Below are positions 5,202 to 11,869 of a stretch of 11,869 nucleotides of DNA, piece after piece (positions within the stretch are counted from its first letter, which is position 1; each line of letters starts with the position of its first letter). A program made the translations under genes and the position numbers. Location of the stretch: contig CAKQJE010000034.1 in NCBI GenBank assembly GCA_934247225.1, positions 1-11,869 on the forward strand, read 5' to 3'. Origin of the DNA: an uncultured Clostridia bacterium. Lineage in GTDB: Bacteria; Bacillota; Clostridia; Christensenellales; Borkfalkiaceae. The notes under the pieces are model-generated. The model was not told the origin of the DNA and searched no databases. It saw only the letters and a list, made by a program, of their open reading frames with translations.

Positions 5202-7385
5202 TTATTCGTTCGTTACGAGCCGAGTGTAGGCTCCGCCTTTTTTCATCAGCTCGTCGTGAGTTCCGCGTTCAACGACGTCTCCGCGGTCGAGAACTATTAT
5301 CTCGTCGCAGTCGCGTATGGTGGAAAGTCGGTGCGCGACCACGATACAGGTTATTCCGCGGTCTTTGATCGATTTTACCACGTCGTATTCCGTCTTCGCG
5401 TCGAGCGCGCTCGTCGCTTCGTCGAGAATGATAACCGTCGGGTCCTGCGCAAGCACGCGGGCGATTTCCATTCGTTGCCGCTGTCCGCCCGAGAAGTCCT
5501 TTCCGCCTTCGGTCAGTTTATACTGATATCCGCCGTCGCGCTGCATTATGTCTTCGTGAAGCTGCGCGTCGCGCGCCGCCATTATCATTTCGAAGTCCTC
5601 GATCGAATTGTCCCACATTTTTATGTTGTTCGCGATCGTGTCTTCGAAGAGAATGATGTCCTGATCCACAACGGCGAGAGAGCCTGTGAACACGCTTCTG
5701 TCGATTGCCGAAATCGGTTTTCCGTCGTAGAGAATTTCGCCGCTCCACGGCATATAAAGCCCCGAAATGAGTTTTGAGATCGTCGATTTTCCGCACCCCG
5801 ACGCTCCGACGAAAGCCACGCGGCTTCCGGGTTTAAGCGTCATGCTGAAATCCTTTATCAAAGGTTCGGCAAGGCGCGAATATCCGAACGTCACGTTTTT
5901 CAGTTCGATATTGCCCGAAAGTTTATCGTATTCGCCCTCTTTCGCTTCTACGTTGTTTGCGAAAACGGGGTCGGAAGGGTATTTCATGACGTCTTCTATC
6001 CGTTCCATATCGGTGCGCATCTCTTGAAGAGATTGTCCCGCCGAAATAAGCGTCATCGCGGGCGAAACAAAGGACGAAAGAAAGCCCTGAAACGCCATTA
6101 TCATACCGACCGTGAATTCGCCCTGCATGGCAAGATAAACGCCGGTTATAAGCACAGCCGTGCCGCAGATAGAGTTTATAAGACCGGGCAGAAGCCCGAA
6201 AATCTGGCTCATTTGCTGAAAACGCACCTGATTTGCGTTGACGCTCGCCTGATAGCCCGCCCATTTTTCGAAAAATCCGTTTTCCGCGCCGCTCGCCTTT
6301 ATGGTTTCTATCATTTCTATGCCGGCTACGGTCGTCCCGGCGAGTTTGCCGGAGTCGCGCATCTGAACGCGTGTGATGTTTATGCGTTTCTTTAAGATTA
6401 TTCTTGAAATTATAATGTTCGCAAACACGGAAAGAAGCCCGATGAGCGTGAGCAGAACGCTGTATCTGAGCATAACTACGAGATAAAACACCATCATCGC
6501 CGCGTCTATCGCGAGCGGGGCGAAAGTGTTCACGAGTTGTTCCGCTATCATCGAATTGGCTTCCTGCCTGCCCTGAATGTCGCCCGCCATACGCTGAGAG
6601 AAGAATTCCATCGGCATGCAGAGAATTTTCCACATAAACGAAGTGCTTCCCACCGTCGCGAGTTTTCCGCTTATTCTCAGCGAGTAAACCGCCTGTATCC
6701 AGGCGACTATAAGTTGCACGATCGCTATGCCCGAAAACGCGATAAGAAACGGCGTGAGCCATTCGGGGTTTTCGTGCGTGAGCAGTCTGTCGAGGAAAAT
6801 TCGCGAGAATGCCGGCGTGATTATGCCGAGCAGAGAAGATATAATCGTGGTAAGCGTGACGAAAGCGATCGCCGAACCCGCGCCCACGAGCCTCTTTTTC
6901 GCGTAAGATATCATCGATTGCTGTTTGCCGCCCGGCTCAAAATCCTCATTCGGCTCGAAAAGCAGGCAAATGCCCGTGAAGCATTCGTCGAATACGCTCA
7001 TCGGAACGGAATACGTACCTTTCGCGGGGTCGTTAAGCACGGCTTTGTTGCCGCGAAATCCGTCGAGAACCACGAAATGGTTGAAATTCCAATGTATTAT
7101 GCAGGGAAATTTCCCCTCTTTTCTCAGATCGTCGGGTTCGTAGCGATAGCCCTTTGCCGTAAGCCCGTAACTGCGGGCGGCGCGAAGAATGTTCCTCGCG
7201 TTCGAACCGTCTCTGGAAACGCCGCAATCGACGCGCACCTGTTCGAGCGGAATCCATTTTTCATAGTAAGCAAGGATCATCGCAAGGCTCGCGGCGCCGC
7301 ATTCGAGCGCTTCCATCTGCATGACGACGGGTACTTTCGCAGCCCCCTTCGTAACGGGGCTTTTTATCTTTTTCTCGGTACTCAT
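5202..7385 (-). CDS. NHLP-type C39 peptidase/ABC exporter
   Basis: This 727-residue protein combines leader removal and export. Residues 1-150 form a C39 cysteine peptidase with Cys29 (in MEALECGAAS), His103 (in NHFVVL) and Asp119 (in LNDP), all in their expected motifs, so it should cut after the GG of the Nif11 leaders. Helices follow at about 165-440. The ATPase domain has Walker A GASGCGKST (527-535), FSGGQ (631-635), Walker B VIILDE (651-656) and His685. Length and layout match the peptidase-permease-ATPase of NHLP systems. It starts 8 nt after the HlyD-like gene, with only a GAGG-type ribosome binding site, and is followed after 18 nt by its probable ABC partner. Confidence 0.94.
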   Translation of the reverse strand: MSTEKKIKSPVTKGAAKVPVVMQMEALECGAASLAMILAYYEKWIPLEQVRVDCGVSRDGSNARNILRAARSYGLTAKGYRYEPDDLRKEGKFPCIIHWNFNHFVVLDGFRGNKAVLNDPAKGTYSVPMSVFDECFTGICLLFEPNEDFEPGGKQQSMISYAKKRLVGAGSAIAFVTLTTIISSLLGIITPAFSRIFLDRLLTHENPEWLTPFLIAFSGIAIVQLIVAWIQAVYSLRISGKLATVGSTSFMWKILCMPMEFFSQRMAGDIQGRQEANSMIAEQLVNTFAPLAIDAAMMVFYLVVMLRYSVLLTLIGLLSVFANIIISRIILKKRINITRVQMRDSGKLAGTTVAGIEMIETIKASGAENGFFEKWAGYQASVNANQVRFQQMSQIFGLLPGLINSICGTAVLITGVYLAMQGEFTVGMIMAFQGFLSSFVSPAMTLISAGQSLQEMRTDMERIEDVMKYPSDPVFANNVEAKEGEYDKLSGNIELKNVTFGYSRLAEPLIKDFSMTLKPGSRVAFVGASGCGKSTISKLISGLYMPWSGEILYDGKPISAIDRSVFTGSLAVVDQDIILFEDTIANNIKMWDNSIEDFEMIMAARDAQLHEDIMQRDGGYQYKLTEGGKDFSGGQRQRMEIARVLAQDPTVIILDEATSALDAKTEYDVVKSIKDRGITCIVVAHRLSTIRDCDEIIVLDRGDVVERGTHDELMKKGGAYTRLVTNE

Positions 7386-7393
7386 TTTCAGCC

Positions 7394-7870
7394 TCAGTTA
7401 AGCACAAAATCAATGGGGTTAACGCGTTCTATGACGACTTCTACCGAATAAATTCCGTCTTTCAGTTCCGCCGTTTCGGCTTTCAGAACATAAACCCAAT
7501 CGCCTTCGGCAAGCCCCGTAAGGTGAACGAGATAAGGGGCGTAATTTTCGTCGATCCGAACGGGAGAAGAGGAGATTTCCGAAAGGGAATATTCTTTTCC
7601 GTCGACCGAAACTATAACGTTGTCGCCGATTTTTTCGATGTCGTTTTCGCCTATGTAAAAGACGAGTTGCCCGTCCTTGCACACTCCTCCCGTCTGCACG
7701 GCGGTGTCGAGTTGTCCGAAAATCCCCCAGACGCATACGCCTATTAAAAGCACGATGACCGCGGCGAGAATTATCCACACGCTCGGATTGGAGACGCGGA
7801 TATAGTCGCTCATCTGATCGGGAGAGGTTATTTTGTCCATACTCTTCTTGCGGAATAGTTGTTTGTTCAT
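7394..7870 (-). CDS. Short HlyD-like NHLP secretion protein
   Basis: This 158-residue protein has a cytoplasmic N-terminus (MNKQLFRKKSMDKITSPDQM), one membrane segment at about 31-51 (VWIILAAVIVLLIGVCVWGI) and a small external domain of about 105 residues rich in beta strands. The N-terminal FRKKS...ITSPDQ...YIRVSNPSVW region resembles the secretion (adaptor) protein of NHLP systems. It lacks the long coiled coil and lipoyl-type halves of full-length HlyD proteins, which are typically over 400 residues. In a Gram-positive cell no outer-membrane channel needs to be reached, so a reduced adaptor is plausible. The start ATG 7868-7870 follows GAGGT (7877-7881). It precedes the C39 exporter by 8 nt. 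Function as an exporter accessory is inferred from context and the N-terminus. Confidence 0.75.
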   Translation of the reverse strand: MNKQLFRKKSMDKITSPDQMSDYIRVSNPSVWIILAAVIVLLIGVCVWGIFGQLDTAVQTGGVCKDGQLVFYIGENDIEKIGDNVIVSVDGKEYSLSEISSSPVRIDENYAPYLVHLTGLAEGDWVYVLKAETAELKDGIYSVEVVIERVNPIDFVLN

Positions 7871-7894
7871 AGCTTCACCTCGTCAATCGTTTAA

Positions 7895-8302
7895 TCAGAT
7901 GTCTTTTCTGATCCGGAGAATATTCTGTCCGTCTTTGTATTCGTAAGTTATCTCGTCCATGGTCTTTTTAACCATAAAAATCCCGAGTCCGCCGATTCCG
8001 CGCTCTTCTGCCGACAGCGTGATGTCGGGGTCGTCTTTTTTAAGCGGGTCGTAAGGAATTCCGCGGTCGATAAAGGTTATAATGACCGAAATCGGCTCTT
8101 CCGTTACCTCCACGCGCACCGTGGCGGGACCCGTTTCGGGGTTGTAAGCGTAATGCGCGATGTTGCCGAAAAGCTCGTCTATCGCGATATCGATCTGCAT
8201 CTGCGCTTTCATCGGGCAGTCGATTTCTTCGAGTTTTTTGTTTACGAAATCGGTAACCTTTTCAATGTTTTCAACAGTTGCGGGAATGGTCAGTTCGTGC
8301 AT
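7895..8302 (-). CDS. RsbW/SpoIIAB-like anti-sigma kinase (ATP-binding protein)
   Basis: This 135-residue GHKL-type ATPase/kinase has an N box DELFGNIAHYAY (about residues 43-54), G1-type DRGIPYDP (about 79-86) and G2-type GIGGLGIFMV (about 102-111). That is the layout of serine kinases that phosphorylate STAS antagonists and hold sigma factors or other targets. It overlaps the phosphatase gene by 13 nt, and its GGAGGA (8311-8316) lies inside the phosphatase coding sequence, so the two are translationally coupled. Predicted partners are the STAS protein (substrate) and an unknown client. No sigma factor gene is beside it, so the client is either encoded elsewhere or is not a sigma factor. Confidence 0.88.
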   Translation of the reverse strand: MHELTIPATVENIEKVTDFVNKKLEEIDCPMKAQMQIDIAIDELFGNIAHYAYNPETGPATVRVEVTEEPISVIITFIDRGIPYDPLKKDDPDITLSAEERGIGGLGIFMVKKTMDEITYEYKDGQNILRIRKDI

Positions 8303-10734
8303 TTTTCGTTTCCTCCGTTATATTTCAGGTGCAGCATCGTAATATCGTCGAATTGCGGCGCGTCGCCGACGAATTTATCTATGTCGCCTTTAACCGCGCG
8401 GCAGATTTCCTCCCCGGAAAGTCCGTTCGATCCGTCGAGAAGCTCGTTAAGCCGCTTTTCTCCGTAAAGTTCTTCGTTTGCGTTTGTGGCTTCCGTCACG
8501 CCGTCGGTGTAAAGATATATTTCGTCGCCGGGGGCGAGAAGGAGTTCGTTTTTGCGGTATTTTATTCCGTTCATACCCGCGAGTACGAAACCGGGTCTCG
8601 TTCTGAGATATTCGAAAGAACCGTCCTTGTGTTTTACGAGCGGCGGGTTATGCCCCGCATTGACGAATTCCACCTTTCCCGTGTCGATATCGAGTACGCC
8701 CATCCAGGCGGTGACGAACATTCCCGCGTCGTTGGATTCGCAGAGTTTTTCGTTTGCCGTCGTAAATACCTTATCGACGGGAATCCCCGATTCGGCATAG
8801 CCTTTTATTATGGTTTTAGCCGTCATCATAAACATTGCCGCGGGAATGCCTTTACCCGAAACGTCGGCAATGAGAAACGCGAATTTGTTTTCGCCGACAA
8901 AATAGAAATCGTAGAAATCGCCGCCCACTTCTTTTGCCGTGTCCATCGTGGCGAAAATATCGAATTCGCCGTGACCGGGGTAGGGCGGAAATACCGACGG
9001 AATCGCCGAATGCTGAATGGATTTCGCGAATTCGAGTTCGCGGTCTATTCTCGCCGCCGCTTCCGCGATATAACGTTTAAGGGTTAAAACGGTCGAGTTG
9101 ATGTCGTCTGAAAGAGAAGCGAATTCCTCGTTCGTCCTTACGTCGACAACGGTGTCGAGATTGCCGCTCGTGATTTTCGCGAGCGATTTGTTTATTTTCG
9201 CCACGTTATCCACGACGAGTTTCTTTATGAGAAAATATACGACGATGAAGAGTATGCCGAAAACGACGAACTCCATAAACACCATAACGTATACCGCTAT
9301 ATCGCGCGAAAACATCGCTTCCGTTTTCGGAATGGAAGCCACGATATAATAGCCTTCCGAAACGATATATGCGCAGATCGAATCTTCGCCGTAAACCGTC
9401 GCGTCGAACAGCGTTTCCTCGGGCATCGAGGCGCGGTCGATGAAAATACCCGTAACGTCGAGATTTTTGCTTTCGTTTCCGTGCCTGTCGCTGACGATGT
9501 TCCAATCTTCGCCCGCAATTATGATACTTCCGTTTTCGCCCACATGGCGATTTCTCGTCGCGCCGATAACCGCGTCGTCGATATCCCGCTTAAACCTCTC
9601 GAAGTCGTAAGCGACCTGCACGAATCCGCCTTTATCGAGCGCGATGCCCGCGTATTTTCGCATAATCGACGCGTCGAAAGAAGTCGGTTGATAATTCTGT
9701 ACGTATTCCGTCGTGTTTCCGTCGAGCAGAACGAGAAATTCCGCGGACTGCTCTCCGCCGCGCATATCGTAATTCAGAAAGTCCGGATGAGTGGATACGG
9801 TGATTATCCCGCGCGAATCGATAATGTTTATCTCCGCCACGTCGTATTCGCTTTCGAGCGAGTAGAGCAGCTCGGTTCCGGCGTTTTCGGCGGAATTTAT
9901 GCGCGCGGAAATGTTTTTCGCGAGTTTAAGAAGATTTTCGTTCGAAACGTCGAGAATGTCCTCGCGCACGTCTTCGAGGTTAATATGCACTATGTCGTGC
10001 GCTTCGTTTTTCGCGAGTTCCGTTTGAAGCGCCCACGTGAATATCGTGGTCATTAAAAATCCGACCGTAACGCATATCAGAAGCCAGCGTTGAAAGGATT
10101 GAGAAATGTTTTTCAGATCGTGCCGCGCCCCTTTTTTCTCGTTGCCCGACAGAACGGATAAGAGAATACCCGCGAGCATAACCGCAAGTCCGTTTGTTGC
10201 GATCATCGGAAGCGAGCAGATTCGGACGAAGGAAAAAGCCGTGCGCGCGTCGGTCATGTTCGTAAGGAAGATCATCAGCATGTGTACGACTTCCGTAATG
10301 ACGGCGGTTGCGAGACAATAATACCATTTCGGCTTTTTGTCGTCGAACATAAATTTGCGTAAACCCGCGGCAAAAAAGCCCGCGAGCGCGGTCGAAATGC
10401 TGCATGCAAGGCGGGTGTATTCTCCCGCGCCCCAATAAACGGCGAACCAGCGTTCCGTTCCGCCGATCAGCCCTGCGATTACGCCTGCCGGCGCGCCGAA
10501 CAAAAGCCCCGCGATGATGGGAGACGCGTCTCTCACGTTGATGACCGCGCCGTCGATTTTGATACCGAATTCCGTTCCTATAATCGCCATTCCGCCGAAA
10601 AGTACGCCGATAATCGCCTGACGGGCAAAATAGGGGAGTTTTTCAGCCGTTTTTGTCCGTTTGGCAAGGTAAATCAGCGCGGATAACGCCACCGGCAGAA
10701 GCGAAATAAGGAAGAGCAGTAAAAAATTTTTCAT
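8290..10734 (-). CDS. Membrane sensor SpoIIE-type phosphatase (5TMR-LYT, Cache-like, HAMP, PP2C)
   Basis: This 814-residue protein is the probable signal input of the partner switch. Residues 1-195 are multi-spanning, with INVRDASPIIAGLLFGAPAGV (from 65) recalling the 5TM domain of LytS-type sensors. After a helix at about 217-235 comes an extracellular region of about 240 residues that looks like a double-Cache sensor, then a helix at about 479-503, a HAMP-like segment (504-560) and the SpoIIE/PP2C domain. Metal-binding aspartates are visible at D606 (VGGDFYDF), D624 (ADVSGKG), D744 (YTDG) and D796/D797 (DDITM), so catalysis should be intact. It would dephosphorylate the STAS protein encoded 57 nt upstream. 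No strong ribosome binding site precedes ATG 10734; the start is kept because a hydrophobic helix begins at once. Confidence 0.9.
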   Translation of the reverse strand: MKNFLLLFLISLLPVALSALIYLAKRTKTAEKLPYFARQAIIGVLFGGMAIIGTEFGIKIDGAVINVRDASPIIAGLLFGAPAGVIAGLIGGTERWFAVYWGAGEYTRLACSISTALAGFFAAGLRKFMFDDKKPKWYYCLATAVITEVVHMLMIFLTNMTDARTAFSFVRICSLPMIATNGLAVMLAGILLSVLSGNEKKGARHDLKNISQSFQRWLLICVTVGFLMTTIFTWALQTELAKNEAHDIVHINLEDVREDILDVSNENLLKLAKNISARINSAENAGTELLYSLESEYDVAEINIIDSRGIITVSTHPDFLNYDMRGGEQSAEFLVLLDGNTTEYVQNYQPTSFDASIMRKYAGIALDKGGFVQVAYDFERFKRDIDDAVIGATRNRHVGENGSIIIAGEDWNIVSDRHGNESKNLDVTGIFIDRASMPEETLFDATVYGEDSICAYIVSEGYYIVASIPKTEAMFSRDIAVYVMVFMEFVVFGILFIVVYFLIKKLVVDNVAKINKSLAKITSGNLDTVVDVRTNEEFASLSDDINSTVLTLKRYIAEAAARIDRELEFAKSIQHSAIPSVFPPYPGHGEFDIFATMDTAKEVGGDFYDFYFVGENKFAFLIADVSGKGIPAAMFMMTAKTIIKGYAESGIPVDKVFTTANEKLCESNDAGMFVTAWMGVLDIDTGKVEFVNAGHNPPLVKHKDGSFEYLRTRPGFVLAGMNGIKYRKNELLLAPGDEIYLYTDGVTEATNANEELYGEKRLNELLDGSNGLSGEEICRAVKGDIDKFVGDAPQFDDITMLHLKYNGGNEKCTN

Positions 10735-10791
10735 AATTTTTCTGTTTTTTTATCGTCAGATTTATGACTGTTTCGTGCCGACGGGGAAGAA

Positions 10792-11088
10792 TTATTCTAT
10801 CGTTAAAATGTCGGCAAAACCCGTGATTTCGAACACTTCCATAACGTCCGCGCTCACGCCGACAAGTTTCATGTTTCCCTGACGGTTCATAACTTTCTGC
10901 GCCGCGAGAAGTACGCGGAGTCCCGCCGAAGATATGTACTCGACGCTCGAAAAATCGAAAACGAGTTCGGTCACTCCGTTCACGGATTGCCGAAGTTCGG
11001 CTTCGAGTTTGGGCGACGAATTCGTATCGAGTCGTCCGGAAATTGCAAGCGTAAGCTTTTCGCCGTCGGAAATTTTGTTGATATCCAT
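10792..11088 (-). CDS. STAS-domain anti-sigma factor antagonist
   Basis: This 98-residue single STAS domain is first in the operon. The motif F-D-F-S-S-V-E-Y-I-S-S-A-G-L-R (45-58) is the phosphorylation loop of SpoIIAA/RsbV-type proteins. By alignment with DSTGLG of RsbV, Ser54 is the likely phosphorylated residue. Its predicted cycle is phosphorylation by the RsbW-like kinase, dephosphorylation by the SpoIIE-type phosphatase, and release of the kinase's client when unphosphorylated. ATG 11086-11088 follows GGAGAG (11095-11100) with 6 nt spacing. A promoter at 11218-11246 gives it a leader of about 120 nt. Confidence 0.92.
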   Translation of the reverse strand: MDINKISDGEKLTLAISGRLDTNSSPKLEAELRQSVNGVTELVFDFSSVEYISSAGLRVLLAAQKVMNRQGNMKLVGVSADVMEVFEITGFADILTIE

Positions 11089-11202
11089 ATTTTTCTCTCC
11101 GTTTTTTTAGGTTTGGTATTGTTATTTAATAGGTTTTTTTCGATGATTTTTATTGAAAAACAAACCGTGTTGTCGACATAATATATAAATTATATAATAT
11201 AG

Positions 11203-11218
11203 TATATATTAATATATA
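11203..11218. repeat. 16-nt AT palindrome at the predicted operon start site
   Basis: TATATATTAATATATA is a perfect palindrome touching the -10 element and centred at 11210/11211, where transcription of the operon is predicted to begin. It could be an operator. It could equally be chance in an A/T-only tract. Confidence 0.35.
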
Positions 11219-11246
11219 GTATAACTTAAATAAAGTGGAAAGTCAA
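11218..11246 (-). promoter_or_regulatory. Main operon promoter TTGACT-17-TATACT
   Basis: On the minus strand, TTGACT (11241-11246) and TATACT (11218-11223) are separated by exactly 17 nt, one base from consensus in each box. The predicted start is near 11211, about 120 nt upstream of the STAS gene. It is the only strong leftward promoter seen ahead of the ten-gene operon. Its housekeeping form argues that the partner switch does not have to activate this promoter through an alternative sigma factor. Confidence 0.65.
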
Positions 11247-11413
11247 GCGATATTTAAAAAATAATCTTGTTAAATAAGGCGGATAGAAACAACGGTTCGC
11301 CCTCCTATGATTTATAATTAATCGCCCTGTCATAAAAAAATACATATCGACGTAATGTTTAAAACCCTGCTCGATATCCGCAATCAAAATTTTTGTTAAG
11401 CGCAATAAAACGT

Positions 11414-11442
11414 TTGACAAAACCAAAAAAAACATATATAAT
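11414..11442 (+). promoter_or_regulatory. Consensus promoter of the tRNA-Arg gene
   Basis: TTGACA (11414-11419), a 17-nt spacer and TATAAT (11437-11442) match the sigma-A consensus perfectly. The predicted start is near 11449, giving a 5' leader of about 36 nt before the mature tRNA. Confidence 0.85.
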
Positions 11443-11484
11443 AACTTAGCATTGAAGGTTTCGCCAAGCACGGCGAAAGAATAT

Positions 11485-11561
11485 GCGCCATTAGCTCAAT
11501 TGGATAGAGCGTTGGTCTACGGAACCAAAGGTTAGGGATTCGAATTCCTTATGGCGCACCA
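11485..11561 (+). tRNA. tRNA-Arg (anticodon ACG), CCA encoded
   Basis: All four stems fold. The acceptor is GCGCCAT/ATGGCGC, the D stem is GCTC/GAGC, the anticodon stem TTGGT/ACCAA encloses CTACGGA, and the T arm is AGGGA-TTCGAAT-TCCTT with one G-T pair. The anticodon ACG assigns Arg, read as CGN after A34-to-inosine editing. Discriminator A and CCA are encoded at 11558-11561. The 3' part of the gene is also the left arm of a long inverted repeat (11551-11608). Confidence 0.97.
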
Positions 11562-11608
11562 CGAAAAAGGGAGACGAGAAATCGTCTCCCTTTTTCGTGG
11601 TGCGCCAT
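11551..11608. repeat. Perfect 27-bp inverted repeat spanning the tRNA 3' end
   Basis: Arms 11551-11577 and 11582-11608 are perfectly complementary around a GAAA loop. The left arm is the 3' acceptor strand, CCA and trailer of tRNA-Arg. The right arm therefore carries the antisense of the tRNA 3' end and is the head of the tandem repeat that follows. Confidence 0.95.
11563..11596 (+). terminator. Intrinsic terminator of tRNA-Arg
   Basis: The inner part of the inverted repeat, GAAAAAGGGAGACGA / TCGTCTCCCTTTTTC around GAAA, starts directly after the CCA. It has a GC-rich stem followed by TTTTT, so it should end tRNA transcription. The matching A run allows it to work on the other strand too. 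Confidence 0.8.
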
Positions 11609-11713
11609 CCAAGCGAACTCGTTACGCGGCAAACCCTGTTTGCCGTCGTTCGTCAATTTGCGAAGCAAATTCTTGCCGTGGGTTCCCGCTTGCGGGAAAC
11701 GGCAATATTCCTT
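11584..11713. repeat. Multi-hairpin intergenic repeat, copy 1
   Basis: The 130-nt unit begins GTCTCCCTTTTTCG and ends ATATTCCTT. It contains three hairpins: CGGCAAAC/GTTTGCCG (11627-11645), AATTTGC/GCAAATT (11655-11671), and a bulged stem TTGCCGT-TTCCCGC/GCGGGAA-ACGGCAA (11673-11705). The first 25 nt are the reverse complement of the tRNA-Arg 3' end and trailer. It differs from copy 2 by a few bases. No convincing reading frame runs through it. Confidence 0.9.
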
Positions 11714-11740
11714 ATGCCTGCGGCGTGACACAAGTTTTTT

Positions 11741-11869
11741 GTCTCCCTTTTTCGTGGTGCGCCATCCGGGCGAACTCGTTACGCGGCAAACTTGTTTGCC
11801 GTCGTTCGTCAATTTGCGAAGCAAATTCTTGCCGTGGGTTCCCGCTTGCGGGAAACGGCAATATTCCTT
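11741..11869. repeat. Multi-hairpin intergenic repeat, copy 2 (reaches window edge)
   Basis: This is a second, near-identical copy of the unit at 11584-11713, offset by 157 nt and separated by a 27-nt spacer ending in TTTTTT. It keeps all three hairpins, with compensated arms such as CGGCAAAC/GTTTGCCG at 11784-11801. It again starts with 25 nt antisense to the tRNA-Arg 3' end. One base is missing in the first hairpin loop relative to copy 1. More copies may lie beyond the window. Confidence 0.9.

Larger units (their letters stand above)
11101..11413. other. Divergent intergenic region (operon leader to tRNA promoter)
   Basis: No gene is supported here. The region holds the leftward operon promoter (11218-11246) and a run of nearly pure A/T from 11178 to 11223. 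That run contains two palindromes: TATATAA-A-TTATATA (11182-11196) and TATATATTAATATATA (11203-11218). From 11247 to 11413 I see nothing beyond AT-rich spacer. Confidence 0.6.

Noticed and set aside
1085..9087. Long plus-strand frames opposite the operon (for example 1085-1687, 4158-5027, 6537-7451, 8278-9087)
   Set aside because: They are antisense shadows of well-supported minus-strand genes, rich in Arg/His/Phe, with no recognisable domains.
11226..11471. An 81-codon minus-strand reading frame between the operon and the tRNA
   Set aside because: It overlaps both the operon promoter and the tRNA promoter, is very AT-rich, and has no ribosome binding site.
11549..11824. A 91-codon minus-strand frame across the tandem repeats
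   Set aside because: It is a translation of hairpin repeats and the tRNA 3' end; its internal repetition simply follows the DNA repeat.
11584..11869. CRISPR array or insertion sequence
   Set aside because: Two 130-nt units with a 27-nt spacer and multiple internal hairpins do not fit CRISPR repeats, and no transposase or IS ends are visible.

Overview
This window looks like part of a low-to-mid GC Bacillota chromosome, most likely an uncultured anaerobic Clostridia lineage. The pointers are GGAGG-type ribosome binding sites, consensus sigma-A promoters, a SpoIIE/RsbW/RsbV-type partner-switching set, a tRNA gene with encoded CCA, and an NHLP-type peptide export system. The taxonomic placement is inference.

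From about 11246 down to 314 there is one leftward (minus-strand) operon of ten genes. A TTGACT-17-TATACT promoter (11218-11246) leads into a STAS anti-sigma-factor antagonist. Next come a membrane-anchored SpoIIE-type phosphatase with a LytS-like 5TM domain and an extracellular Cache-like sensor, an RsbW-like kinase, a very short HlyD-like membrane protein, a C39-peptidase ABC exporter, a second NHLP-type ABC transporter, three Nif11-like-leader precursor peptides and, last, a radical SAM/SPASM maturase. Most genes are closely spaced or overlap. The two larger gaps hold candidate control elements: 2886-2993 before the precursors (possible internal promoter and hairpin) and 1700-1809 before the maturase (three 13-nt tandem repeats).

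The whole reads as a ribosomally made, post-translationally modified peptide (RiPP) system. Two precursors share an unusual 66-72 residue core: G-C-Y-x4-G-x-L-WTTIGHKC, then exactly 16 residues, then CxxC, Y-W and a distal Cys. The third precursor has almost the same leader but a 25-residue core that looks like an internally deleted version of the larger one. The SPASM enzyme would modify the cores, and the C39 exporter would cut after the GG of the leader and secrete them. No immunity gene, lanthipeptide synthetase or YcaO is present. The partner-switching trio inside the operon has no sigma factor beside it.

Right of the operon promoter lies a divergent (plus-strand) tRNA-Arg(ACG) gene with a perfect consensus promoter. 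Its 3' end forms the left arm of a perfect 27-bp inverted repeat. The right arm begins a tandem, multi-hairpin intergenic repeat (about 130 nt, two copies, the second running off the window). At the left edge, a 277-nt gene-free stretch holds a good leftward promoter about 80 nt upstream of a strong intrinsic terminator, which is a possible small RNA locus.
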